From Symbiobacteriaceae bacterium (GTDB lineage Bacteria > Bacillota > JAAYKD01 > WRDA01), in the NCBI GenBank assembly GCA_009779515.1, contig WREE01000044.1:1-12812 (forward strand): 12,812 nt of DNA. The letters run 5' to 3'. The translations under genes were made by a program, and so were the position numbers. Shown piece after piece: positions 5,557 to 12,631 of the stretch. The notes beneath the pieces were generated by a model. That model searched no databases, was not told where the DNA came from, and saw only the letters and a list, made by a program, of their open reading frames with translations. The first letter of the stretch is position 1; each line of letters opens with the position of its first letter.

Positions 5557-7872
5557 ATGTCACAACCAGCCCATCCGGGGAGCAAGGCATCTTCGGCTCA
5601 AGAGCAGTTAGAAATTGTGGGAACTGTGCAGAAGGTGGTTTTTACCTCCGATACCTCCAGCTATACTGTTTTTACCTTCCTACCACAAGTGCGGGGTGGG
5701 GAGAGCTTTAGCTGCGTCACCAGCTTGCCTGGGGTTAAGGCGGGTGCCTCTCTCACCCTGCAAGGCTACTGGGTGCTACATCCCCGTTACGGGCAAAACT
5801 TTCAAGTTACTTATTTGCAGGAGCAGCAGCCTACCGATGAAGTCGGGCTCCTAGGCTATTTGAGCTCGGGATTGTTTAAGGGGATTGGGCGCGCTAGAGC
5901 TGCGGCTATCGTCAAGCAATTTGGCATGGCGGCACTACAGGTTATCGCGGAGGATCCCGAGCAGCTCCGTTTGGCAGGTGTCCCTGGGAAAATTGCCCAA
6001 GCCATGCAGCGAACCCTGCAAGAAAACCGCGCCAGCCAGCGGCTGCATCTTTATTTGCAAAGCCACGGAGTTTCCTCAGCTCTGGCTATGCGCATATATA
6101 ACCATTACCAAGACAAGGAAGTGGGCGATTTAGTCGCCTTTATTGAAACGAACCCCTACCGTTTAGCGGAGGAGGTTTATGGTATCGGTTTTCGCACTGC
6201 TGACAGGCTGGCTTTAGCTTTAGGTATATCCTTAGATTCCAGCTTGCGTCTTAAGGTGGGGCTCTCCTTTTGCCTCAGTGAAGCTGCCGATGAGGGGCAT
6301 TGCTTTCTCCCAGACCATCTACTCTTGCAGCACGCTGCTCAGCGCCTCCAAGTTTCGGAAGAGCTGCTGACCCCTTTTCTGGAAGCGCTTATCCATCAGC
6401 AGGAGCTTATTGCCAGCCAAGATGGCGGCGAGGCAGAGGCACCTGGGGAGCGGCGGATCTATTTGCCGGCTTTCTATTACGGGGAGAAGGGGGTAGCCAA
6501 CCGCCTGCAGCTGTACATAGACCAAGGCAAGGCCAATATCTTTAGCAGTCCGGAGCAGTTGAACAGACAAATTGACCATATCCAGGAGCAGATGGCTTTG
6601 CAGCTGGCACCGGAACAGCGTCAAGCTCTGGTCGGAGCAGTGGCTAACCCTTTACAAATTATCACCGGCGGTCCCGGCACCGGCAAGACCACCTTGCTGC
6701 GGGCTTTGCATTTACTCTTTAGGGAAGCGCGTCTACGCACCTATCTGGCTGCTCCCACCGGTAGAGCCGCCAGGCGCCTCTCAGAGCTTACCGGGGAGGC
6801 TGCTTCTACCATCCATCGCTTGTTGGAAAGCACGCCTCAGGGTGGCAGCATGGTCTTTTTAAAAAACGAAGATAACCCTCTTCCTGCCGATGCGGTTATT
6901 GTCGATGAAGCTTCCATGGTCGATATCTTCCTATTTAATAGCTTACTGAAAGCTCTCCCTCCAGGTTGTCGATTGGTGCTGGTAGGGGATCACGACCAGC
7001 TCCCTTCGGTAGGCCCGGGGCAGGTGCTTAGGGATCTCATTGCCAGCCAGGTCATCCCTGTGGCGAGGTTGCGCACAGTTTTTCGGCAAGCCAACCAGAG
7101 TAAAATTATCAGTAACGCTCACCGCATCAACCAAGGTCTGGCTCCCGTCTTAGCCCGCCAAGGCTCCGACTTTATCTTTATTCCTGTCCCCGACCCTAGG
7201 CAAGCGTTGCAACAGGTGGTGAGGCTGTGTCGTACCCAGGGGGCAAACCTTTTACCGGAGGGGGTAAGAGTGCTCTCGATGGACGATATGCAGGTCCTTA
7301 CCCCGATGCGCCGCGGGGTGGTAGGGGTGGAGAGTCTCAATCGCCACCTGCAGGAAGCGTTGAACCCTTTGGCGACGGTGTCGTCGCGGCAGGGGTTAGC
7401 TTTAGACGAAGAAGACGACGAAAAAGGGGCACCAGAGCTGGTCTCCTTTGGGGTGCGTTTTCGTCCCGGCGATAAAGTGATGCAGCAACGCAATAACTAC
7501 CATAAAGAGGTACTCAACGGGGATATTGGCACCGTGTACCGGGTTGACCCCCAGGGAGATGAGCTGGAGGTTCTTTTCCCCGAGGGGAACGGCTTGCGTA
7601 CGGTAAAGTACCGAAGGCAAGAGTTGGGAGAGCTGGCACTGGCTTACGCTATTTCGGTGCACAAGTCCCAGGGCAGTGAGTATCCGGTGGTGGTCATGCC
7701 TATTCTTAACGAACACTCCTATATGCTGCAGCGTAATTTGTTATATACCGCAGTCACTCGCGCCAAAAAGCTACTGGTACTGGTGGGAGAGCAGGAAGTG
7801 CTCTTGGCAGCGGTGAGACTGAGGGAAGTGCGCCAGCGCTATACCGGTTTGCAAGATCGACTGAAGGAGTAG
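5557..7872 (+). CDS. recD2: RecD2 family ATP-dependent DNA helicase
   Basis: A superfamily 1B 5'-3' DNA helicase of the RecD2 (RecD-like without RecBC) type, linked in Firmicutes and Deinococcus to repair and replication-fork maintenance. The 771-aa length fits. An N-terminal OB-like stretch starts at IVGTVQKVVF (20-29), followed by helix-hairpin-helix signatures LFKGIGRARAAAIVKQFG (about 106-123) and VYGIGFRTADRLA (207-219). Helicase motifs are Walker A GGPGTGKTT (371-379), APTGRAARRL (399-408), STIHRLL (417-423), Walker B VIVDEASMVD (447-456), VGDHDQLPSVGPG (476-488), LRTVFRQ (505-511), and near the C-terminus SVHKSQGSEYP (700-710) and NLLYTAVTRAKK (727-738). The ATG at 5557 has no clear Shine-Dalgarno and sits next to a palindrome; the first ~17 residues are unconserved, so the true start could be GTG 5617. 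The TAG stop is formed by the left end of a 53-bp repeat. Confidence 0.95.
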   Translation: MSQPAHPGSKASSAQEQLEIVGTVQKVVFTSDTSSYTVFTFLPQVRGGESFSCVTSLPGVKAGASLTLQGYWVLHPRYGQNFQVTYLQEQQPTDEVGLLGYLSSGLFKGIGRARAAAIVKQFGMAALQVIAEDPEQLRLAGVPGKIAQAMQRTLQENRASQRLHLYLQSHGVSSALAMRIYNHYQDKEVGDLVAFIETNPYRLAEEVYGIGFRTADRLALALGISLDSSLRLKVGLSFCLSEAADEGHCFLPDHLLLQHAAQRLQVSEELLTPFLEALIHQQELIASQDGGEAEAPGERRIYLPAFYYGEKGVANRLQLYIDQGKANIFSSPEQLNRQIDHIQEQMALQLAPEQRQALVGAVANPLQIITGGPGTGKTTLLRALHLLFREARLRTYLAAPTGRAARRLSELTGEAASTIHRLLESTPQGGSMVFLKNEDNPLPADAVIVDEASMVDIFLFNSLLKALPPGCRLVLVGDHDQLPSVGPGQVLRDLIASQVIPVARLRTVFRQANQSKIISNAHRINQGLAPVLARQGSDFIFIPVPDPRQALQQVVRLCRTQGANLLPEGVRVLSMDDMQVLTPMRRGVVGVESLNRHLQEALNPLATVSSRQGLALDEEDDEKGAPELVSFGVRFRPGDKVMQQRNNYHKEVLNGDIGTVYRVDPQGDELEVLFPEGNGLRTVKYRRQELGELALAYAISVHKSQGSEYPVVVMPILNEHSYMLQRNLLYTAVTRAKKLLVLVGEQEVLLAAVRLREVRQRYTGLQDRLKE

Positions 7873-7921
7873 AAGCCCATGAACTGCGTTCACCCATGGC
7901 ATGATCAAAACGGGCTTCTAC
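7869..7921 (+). repeat. 53-bp dispersed repeat, copy 2 (inverted relative to copy 1)
   Basis: This copy is bounded by a perfect 10-bp terminal inverted repeat, GTAGAAGCCC (7869-7878) and GGGCTTCTAC (7912-7921). Its reverse complement matches 58-110 with five mismatches. Inside, TGAAC-TGC-GTTCA (7880-7892) and CATGG segments allow a larger cruciform. The first bases overlap the last recD2 codons, and the TAG of GAGTAG ends that gene. No transposase is present; a non-autonomous palindromic element is the best description. Read-through into comFC would pass through this hairpin. Confidence 0.82.
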
Positions 7922-7944
7922 TTCGCCACGGGAACCGGGGTGCA

Positions 7945-8052
7945 GGAGCGAAGCTCCAGAAAGTGTAAACAAAGCTATGCTAACTGGACTCGGGGTCCCC
8001 GCGCACGTGTGCGTGGGGTGGGAGTCTGGGGTTTGGGGGCGGGTAGCCCCCA
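7945..8052 (+). other. Structured, hairpin-rich leader upstream of comFC
   Basis: The 154-nt stretch from the repeat to comFC carries no convincing gene but has three potential hairpins: GGAGC-GAA-GCTCC (7945-7957); a 9-bp stem 7997-8005/8010-8018 (CCCCGCGCA with TGCGTGGGG, one G·U) inside an outer GACTC/GAGTC helix (7987-7991/8022-8026); and TGGGGGC-GGGTA-GCCCCCA (8034-8052). No T-run follows, so terminator function is not supported. It may be a repeat composite or a leader RNA structure; the function is not known. Confidence 0.55.
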
Positions 8053-8075
8053 TCTATCAAGGTAGAGGAAGCAAA

Positions 8076-8807
8076 ATGTCGTTTTTACAAGAATCTCGGA
8101 TTAATTTGGTCAGTCGCCTACTTTTTCCCCCTTATAGCGCTTGCACTCTTTGCGGGGTAGAGTTGGAGCTCCCTCTGGATGATGGTCTCTGTCCTGTCTG
8201 CTTAGCTAATTTGCCGCCGATACTGTCACCCTACTGTCCCCGTTGTGGCTTACCCGGTGTTGATCTGGCGCGGGAATGTCCCGACTGCGCTGGTATTCCT
8301 CCTAGCTTTTTGCTTAATCGTTCCCTGTGGCGCTATCAGGGTGAGGTGCAAAAGCTGGTAGGCCTTTTTAAGTTTAGCAAGCGTGCTCACTTAGCGTACA
8401 CTTTTGCCCAGGCGATGCATAAAAATTTATTTTGCAACTTGGAAGATAATTATGATATAATAACTTACGTCCCCATGCACTACCAAGGGGTACGGGAACG
8501 TGGTTATAACCAAAGTGAATTAGTTGCTCGGGAACTTAGCGCTCTTACCGGTATAGCCTCTCTGGGTTTGCTGCAAAAGCCGACCCGGGGAACACCCCAA
8601 CATTTTTTGGGCAGAGAAGACCGCTGGGCTGCTCTGAGCCAGGGGGTCTTTACCGTAAGTACCTCGACGCTGCGGCGAAGGTTAGTCTCCGGGAAGGTCT
8701 TGCTCATTGATGATGTTTTCACTACCGGAGCGACTGCTCACTACTGTAGCCAGGCACTCTTGCTGGCGGGAGCTGCCCAGGTGGCCGTGCTGACAGTAGC
8801 CAGGTAG
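8076..8807 (+). CDS. comFC: ComFC-type phosphoribosyltransferase-domain protein
   Basis: A ComF/GntX-family protein, cytoplasmic, needed in Bacillus and others for late steps of DNA uptake or processing in transformation. Four N-terminal CxxC pairs suggest a zinc module: C23/C26, C39/C42, C54/C57 and C68/C71. The PRTase part shows YVPMHYQGVRERGYNQSELVA (131-151) and the PRPP-loop motif VLLIDDVFTTGAT (208-220). The start is placed at ATG 8076, giving 243 aa, because AGAGGA (8064-8069) precedes it at 6 nt and homology begins here. The open frame reaches back to 7977, but those 33 codons read through the GC-rich hairpins and look non-coding. A yvyF-like gene follows after 66 nt, the same order as comFC-yvyF-flgM in Bacillus. 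comFA and comFB are not upstream here; recD2 is. Confidence 0.9.
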   Translation: MSFLQESRINLVSRLLFPPYSACTLCGVELELPLDDGLCPVCLANLPPILSPYCPRCGLPGVDLARECPDCAGIPPSFLLNRSLWRYQGEVQKLVGLFKFSKRAHLAYTFAQAMHKNLFCNLEDNYDIITYVPMHYQGVRERGYNQSELVARELSALTGIASLGLLQKPTRGTPQHFLGREDRWAALSQGVFTVSTSTLRRRLVSGKVLLIDDVFTTGATAHYCSQALLLAGAAQVAVLTVAR

Positions 8808-8873
8808 CTCTGAAAAAATTAAATTTCTCACTCCGGGAAGCGCCAAGCTACGCCAAATAAGGAGGGACATGCT

Positions 8874-9287
8874 ATGGAACTGAGTAGTTGCGAGCGTTGC
8901 GATAAAGCGTTCATCCGAACCGCGCCACTGCAGGTATTGTGCCAGAACTGTATTCAATTGGAAGAAGAAGAGTTTATCAAAGTTAAGGATTTTCTCTTCT
9001 CTCATCCCGTCGCCAATATACAAACCATTGCCGAAGCTCTGGAAATACCGCAAAAAACTATTTTGCGTTTTATGCAGAGTGGTCGCTTGGAGATTCGCGG
9101 AGCTACTTCCCAGGTTTGCCACAACTGTGGGAAGAAGATCGACAAGGGGAGCATGTGCCCCGAATGCCAGGCTTTGCTGGCGCGAGAAATTCAACAGCTG
9201 CAGCGTCCGGAGTCAAGGGCGGAGCCAACCCAGGAAACACACACCTCTAAGAAAAGTACAAAATTTCATAGCAAGCGGAAAGAATAG
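8874..9287 (+). CDS. yvyF: YvyF-type flagellar operon zinc-ribbon/HTH protein (TIGR03826-like)
   Basis: A 137-aa protein of the family found between comFC and flgM in Firmicutes flagellar regions. Two zinc-knuckle-like modules flank a helix-turn-helix: CERC (C6, C9) with CQNC (C23, C26); a MerR-like HTH at about residues 36-76 (VKDFLFSHPVANIQTIAEAL, then the helix with LRFMQSGRLEIRG); and CHNC (C82, C85) with CPEC (C95, C98). The ~35-residue C-terminus is charged and probably disordered. The ATG has a strong AAGGAGG (8859-8865) at 8-nt spacing; an ATG at 8869 is out of frame. Family members are thought to be regulators, but no mechanism can be read from the sequence. The symbol rests on position and architecture. 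Confidence 0.82.
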   Translation: MELSSCERCDKAFIRTAPLQVLCQNCIQLEEEEFIKVKDFLFSHPVANIQTIAEALEIPQKTILRFMQSGRLEIRGATSQVCHNCGKKIDKGSMCPECQALLAREIQQLQRPESRAEPTQETHTSKKSTKFHSKRKE

Positions 9288-9322
9288 CTTTTATCAACTC
9301 TATTTTGCTTTTAAGCTGATTA

Positions 9323-9330
9323 GCCGATAT
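9323..9330 (+). promoter_or_regulatory. Candidate sigma-28/sigma-D -10 element (distal) upstream of flgM
   Basis: GCCGATAT is an exact match to the Bacillus sigma-D -10 consensus. No good TAAA lies 15-16 nt upstream (the region reads TATTTTGC), so this is half a promoter. It lies in the 177-nt gap between the yvyF-like gene and flgM. It is weaker overall than the site at 9386-9413. Confidence 0.4.
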
Positions 9331-9385
9331 GGTCTTCTCTCTTTTTATTCCGCCGAAGAAATTTTCGTTACGCGAAAGAGAAAGC

Positions 9386-9413
9386 TAAAGTCATCTTCAA
9401 GATTATCCGATAA
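9386..9413 (+). promoter_or_regulatory. Sigma-28/sigma-D promoter for flgM
   Basis: TAAAGTCA (9386-9393) and TCCGATAA (9406-9413) are separated by 12 nt, closely matching TAAAGTTT-N11-GCCGATAA (enterobacterial) and TAAA-N15-GCCGATAT (Bacillus) consensus sites. Transcription would start near 9420, about 45 nt before flgM. flgM in Bacillus and enterics has such a promoter, giving feedback because FlgM inhibits the same sigma factor. Reading is by eye from the sequence. Confidence 0.7.
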
Positions 9414-9464
9414 AAAAAGTGACAGGCATATTCTTATGTATAAACCGAAAGGGGGTTAAGGGTC

Positions 9465-9809
9465 GTGACTTCTCGTATTAGCAGCGAATTGTCCACCGCT
9501 ATCAAAGCCTATGCCCAACAGAGCAACCAACAAGTCAAGAGTAAAGCCACGGAAACGGTCGCTGCTGTAGGTCTACCTGCCGATAAGGTCGATCTTTCTC
9601 CCCAAGCCGTAGCGCTGGCCAGGGATCTTGCGGTAGCCACTAAAATTATCCGTGAAGCAGACACCGGCACTATGTCTCCTCAGCGCAAAGCCTACATCGA
9701 CGAATTAGCTCTCCGCATTGCCGCTGGTAATTATCAACCTTCGGTTATGGATGTAGCGGAGCGCTTGGCACCGGCTTTACGCATCCTGGAAGAAAGCCCC
9801 GAAAAATAA
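9465..9809 (+). CDS. flgM: Anti-sigma-28 factor FlgM
   Basis: FlgM binds and inhibits the flagellar sigma factor (FliA/SigD) until the hook is complete, then is exported (enterics) or otherwise relieved. The protein has 114 aa, near the normal ~90-100. The N-terminal half is polar and likely disordered. The C-terminal FlgM domain shows DKVDLSPQAVALARDL (40-55), then RKAYIDELALRIAAGNYQPS (74-93) and DVAERLAPAL (96-105), a conserved pattern. The start is GTG 9465 with AAGGGGG (9449-9455) at 9-nt spacing. A good sigma-28-type promoter sits about 50 nt upstream, and flgN-like genes follow. Confidence 0.93.
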   Translation: MTSRISSELSTAIKAYAQQSNQQVKSKATETVAAVGLPADKVDLSPQAVALARDLAVATKIIREADTGTMSPQRKAYIDELALRIAAGNYQPSVMDVAERLAPALRILEESPEK

Positions 9810-9865
9810 CCTGTCTTGAGGGCAAGCTTGGCAACCCCTACGGAAAGGAAACTCGTGGCGAAAAA

Positions 9866-10402
9866 ATGATGACGCTAAGGCTACAACCCAGTGAACGCCT
9901 CATACAATTAATGCAAGGGCAGCGCACAGTATACGCTGCCCTTTTAGTGCTGTACAAACAATATGCCCCGGCTATAGCCGCTTGGGACTTGGTAACCCTT
10001 AAACCGCTTTTTAGCGAAGAACAGCGCCTGCTCCGGGAGCTGGCTCTTTTGGAGCAGCGGCGGGTTACCGTGGCTACCAGGCTGCAAAAACAGTATCTAC
10101 CCCAAAGTGAGGAGACCCTCTCTTTACGGCAGCTTATGGAAGCTGTCTCCAGCCAGGAAACTTCACCTTTCTCCGCTTCCCACTGTAGTAGGCTGCTCAA
10201 GCTGGGGGAAGGTATAAGTCAAGATATGGCAGAGTTGGAACGTCTGCGAGCTCCGCTACTACCGGCATTAAGCGCCGCTCTCTCTTTTCTGGAGCGCAAC
10301 GAGGGGTTGCTGCTAGTCCAGCGTCCCTCTTACAGCCCCCGAGGGTACCCGAAGACCCCCTCTACCCCGTCAGGTACTCTTCGCCTCGACCGCAAGGTAT
10401 AA
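9866..10402 (+). CDS. flgN: FlgN-family flagellar export chaperone, copy 1
   Basis: A 178-aa mainly helical protein in the flgN position. In the family, FlgN binds the C-termini of FlgK and FlgL, delivers them to the export gate and prevents early polymerisation. The N-terminal pattern fits: L..LM..QRTVYAALLVLYKQ (roughly 12-32), WDLVTLKPLFSEEQRLLRELALLEQRR (40-66), then helices to about residue 150. The last ~25 residues are Pro/Ser/Arg-rich. The ATG at 9866 has its nearest Shine-Dalgarno, AAGGAA (9845-9850), 15 nt away, too far for ideal use. That signal is instead well placed for GTG 9855, which opens GTG-GCG-AAA-AAA-TGA in another frame. It is followed 3 nt later by a second FlgN-like gene. 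Confidence 0.72.
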   Translation: MMTLRLQPSERLIQLMQGQRTVYAALLVLYKQYAPAIAAWDLVTLKPLFSEEQRLLRELALLEQRRVTVATRLQKQYLPQSEETLSLRQLMEAVSSQETSPFSASHCSRLLKLGEGISQDMAELERLRAPLLPALSAALSFLERNEGLLLVQRPSYSPRGYPKTPSTPSGTLRLDRKV

Positions 10403-10405
10403 TAT

Positions 10406-10975
10406 ATGTTCAAAGAAGCCAAGATAAACCTTTTTCAGGAAGGGTTAGCGCCCCCCAACCTTGCCGTTTGGGAGCAAATGTCAGAAGTTGGGCTGGAACA
10501 CCGGGATTCCTCACCAGGGGACGAACCCCCCTGGTCTAATGGTGTTGGTCGTTTCGCCAACGCCCTGCGCTCCACCTTAGCCCTGGCAGACGCCCTGGCG
10601 GAGTTGCGGCAGCATTTGGAACGCAAGCAGGCTCTTATCTTGCGCGACGATATCGCAGGGTTGGTAGCTATACTTATCGAAGAAACACCTATTGTCGGCA
10701 AGGTGCGCCGCTGCCAGCAGGTTCTGGACACGGAGCTTTATCATTTGCAACAAAAACCGGTTACCGCAGGCTACGGTCTCTGGCTGGATGAAATATACGC
10801 CAGTTGTGCGTCTAAGGAGCAAGAAAAAATTGTACAGCTAACGACAGACCTTTTATTCTGCCGCGAGTTGCAGTTGCAACAGCAGGGGCTTTTACAAAGC
10901 TCCGAAGCCTATTACCAAAGCATGGTACGCTTTCTAAGCGGCGTGCAGCAATGGACTTACGATAAACCCAAGTAA
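10406..10975 (+). CDS. FlgN-like flagellar chaperone, copy 2
   Basis: A 189-aa protein whose first ~48 residues are unconserved and Pro/Gly-rich, followed by long amphipathic helices. The pattern ANALRSTLALADALAELRQHLERKQALILRDDIAGL (51-85) and EETPIVGKVRRCQQVL (92-107) fits the FlgN hydrophobic spacing, as does the C-terminal L.LQQQGLLQSSEAYYQSMVRFL (about 156-177). It begins 3 nt after the preceding flgN-like stop, with AAGG (10394-10397) as ribosome binding site, and ends 19 nt before flgK. Its placement directly before flgK supports a chaperone role for FlgK and/or FlgL. Overall identity to the first copy is low by eye, so relatedness is a fold-level inference. It could instead be a lineage-specific protein of unknown role. 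Confidence 0.6.
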   Translation: MFKEAKINLFQEGLAPPNLAVWEQMSEVGLEHRDSSPGDEPPWSNGVGRFANALRSTLALADALAELRQHLERKQALILRDDIAGLVAILIEETPIVGKVRRCQQVLDTELYHLQQKPVTAGYGLWLDEIYASCASKEQEKIVQLTTDLLFCRELQLQQQGLLQSSEAYYQSMVRFLSGVQQWTYDKPK

Positions 10976-10994
10976 GTTAAGGAAGTGATCCCTC

Positions 10995-12527
10995 ATGCGC
11001 AACACTTTTGCCGGTCTCGATACGGCGCGTAAAGCTCTATCGGCGCAGCAATACGCTCTGGAATCCACTCTCCACAATGTGGCTAATGCCAATACCCCCG
11101 GCTTTTCCCGTCAGCGGGTGGAGTTAGGTCCTACTACTCCGCAAATTATCGAGAGTATTAGGGGGATTATCGGCAACGGGGTTACCATCGATGCCGTCAT
11201 TCGCATCCGGGACGAGTTTCTAGATTACCAAATTCGCGATGAATATAGTATTCGCAGCTACCGGGAGTATTGCGCCGATATTTATACTCGCCTGGAGAGC
11301 TTTTTCAACGAACCTGGGGAGGGGGGGCTCAAGAAGGCGCTGAACCGCTTCTACGAGTCCTGGCAAAACCTTACCCGGGATGTCACCGACAGCTCACTTC
11401 GGGCTGAAGTGCGCGCCAGCGGCGATGTCCTCTGTAGCATCTTAAACGCCTTCGATTACTCCATGCACCAGCTTATTCAAGATATCGATGCGGCTATCCT
11501 GGCTACGGTGAATAACATTAACACTTATGCCAGGCAGATTGCCGCTCTAAACTACGATATTTTTATGATCGAAGCTGAGGGGAAGTATATCGCCAACGAC
11601 CTGCGAGATCGGCGGGATCTGGCTCTGGATAAGCTCTCCCAGGAGTGCGAAATTACGATCATGGAAGAAAACAACTATCTTTCGGTGACGGTCAACGGGG
11701 TACGGATTATCAGCCACAACAATGTGACCTTGCTGGGAGCTGAACTCAACCCAGCCACCGGCTTACATGAGCTCTCTTGGGTTTTTGCTCCTGGGGTTAC
11801 TCTCAAGACAGAAATTGAGAGTGGCTACCTAGGCGCCCAGATGAAGATGCGCCACGATGTACAATATGTCTACCGAGCGGCTATGGATCAGTGGGCGCGG
11901 GAGTTCGCCATGACGATCAATTACCAACACCGCCAAGGTTATTATCTGGATGCCGACGGGGAGTGGCAGCAGGGGATGGACTTTTTCCTTCCCAGTGGCT
12001 TCGATGACGATGACGAAGCGGCACAGCCTAACGGCTTCTCCATCCGTATGAATCCTCTCATTATGGACGGTATTTTGGGGTTGAACAATATCGCCGCTGT
12101 AGGTATGAACGAGGAAACCGGTGAAGGACCTTATGTGGGTAACAACCTCAATGCCCTGCGGCTGGCGCAAATTCGCAACAATAAACCGCTGCTGGCAACT
12201 CTGGAAGAAGCCATTAACGATGAAATTTTGGGTACTTGGCTGGAGGAGGAGCTGGGCATGATGAACCTGGCGAACACCTTCGAAGAAAAGTTTGCCGCCT
12301 TCCTTCTGGAGTTAGGTATTCGTACCGATTCTAACAACCGCCTTTACGATACCTCCACTTACCAAACCTTGATGCTGGAGCAGCGCCGTTCCGCCGTTTC
12401 CGACGTTTCCTTAGACGAAGAGATGACCAACATGATCCGTTTCCAGCAAGCCTATAGCGCTGCCGCCCGTCTCTCTTCGGCACTAAACGATGTGCTAACC
12501 ATACTTATGGATAGAGCCTTTGCGTAG
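10995..12527 (+). CDS. flgK: Flagellar hook-associated protein 1, FlgK
   Basis: FlgK (HAP1) forms the first ring of the hook-filament junction after export through the flagellar type III system. The 510-aa length is normal. The conserved N-terminus is FAGLDTARKALSAQQYALESTLHNVANANTPGFSRQRVEL (5-44), the D0/D1 coiled-coil heptad region with the NxANxxTPGFSRQ signature. The C-terminal D0 region has SDVSLDEEMTNMIRFQQAYSAAARL (469-493) and NDVLTILMD. The middle is variable, with an acidic run DDDDE (337-341). The ATG start has AAGGAAG (10979-10985) at 9 nt. As expected for a secreted axial protein, it lacks a signal peptide. flgL follows after 104 nt. Confidence 0.96.
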   Translation: MRNTFAGLDTARKALSAQQYALESTLHNVANANTPGFSRQRVELGPTTPQIIESIRGIIGNGVTIDAVIRIRDEFLDYQIRDEYSIRSYREYCADIYTRLESFFNEPGEGGLKKALNRFYESWQNLTRDVTDSSLRAEVRASGDVLCSILNAFDYSMHQLIQDIDAAILATVNNINTYARQIAALNYDIFMIEAEGKYIANDLRDRRDLALDKLSQECEITIMEENNYLSVTVNGVRIISHNNVTLLGAELNPATGLHELSWVFAPGVTLKTEIESGYLGAQMKMRHDVQYVYRAAMDQWAREFAMTINYQHRQGYYLDADGEWQQGMDFFLPSGFDDDDEAAQPNGFSIRMNPLIMDGILGLNNIAAVGMNEETGEGPYVGNNLNALRLAQIRNNKPLLATLEEAINDEILGTWLEEELGMMNLANTFEEKFAAFLLELGIRTDSNNRLYDTSTYQTLMLEQRRSAVSDVSLDEEMTNMIRFQQAYSAAARLSSALNDVLTILMDRAFA

Positions 12528-12631
12528 CTTTTACCTGGAGCTAAGGTGCTAAAAACGTAACGTAACCTTAAACTTACCGTGGCGTAAGCGCCCCCCACAT
12601 CTAATAACTATTTGGAAATGAGGTCGATCCC

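Noticed and set aside
7977..8075. Upstream extension of comFC by 33 codons.
   Set aside because: The stretch encodes Gly/Val/Trp-rich sequence from GC-rich hairpins with no ribosome binding site; ATG 8076 has a good site and begins the homologous part.
9028..9459. 143-codon + strand frame overlapping the yvyF-like gene and running through the promoter gap.
   Set aside because: It overlaps a well-supported gene in another frame, lacks a ribosome binding site and has no recognisable motif.
10398..10403. Perfect TATAAT just before the second flgN-like gene.
   Set aside because: No -35 at proper spacing, and the start site would fall inside or after the ATG; it is better explained as an AT-rich start region spanning a stop codon.
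12528..12631. Possible terminator between flgK and flgL (GGCG-TAAG-CGCC).
   Set aside because: The stem is only 4 bp and no T-run follows; flgL is most likely cotranscribed.
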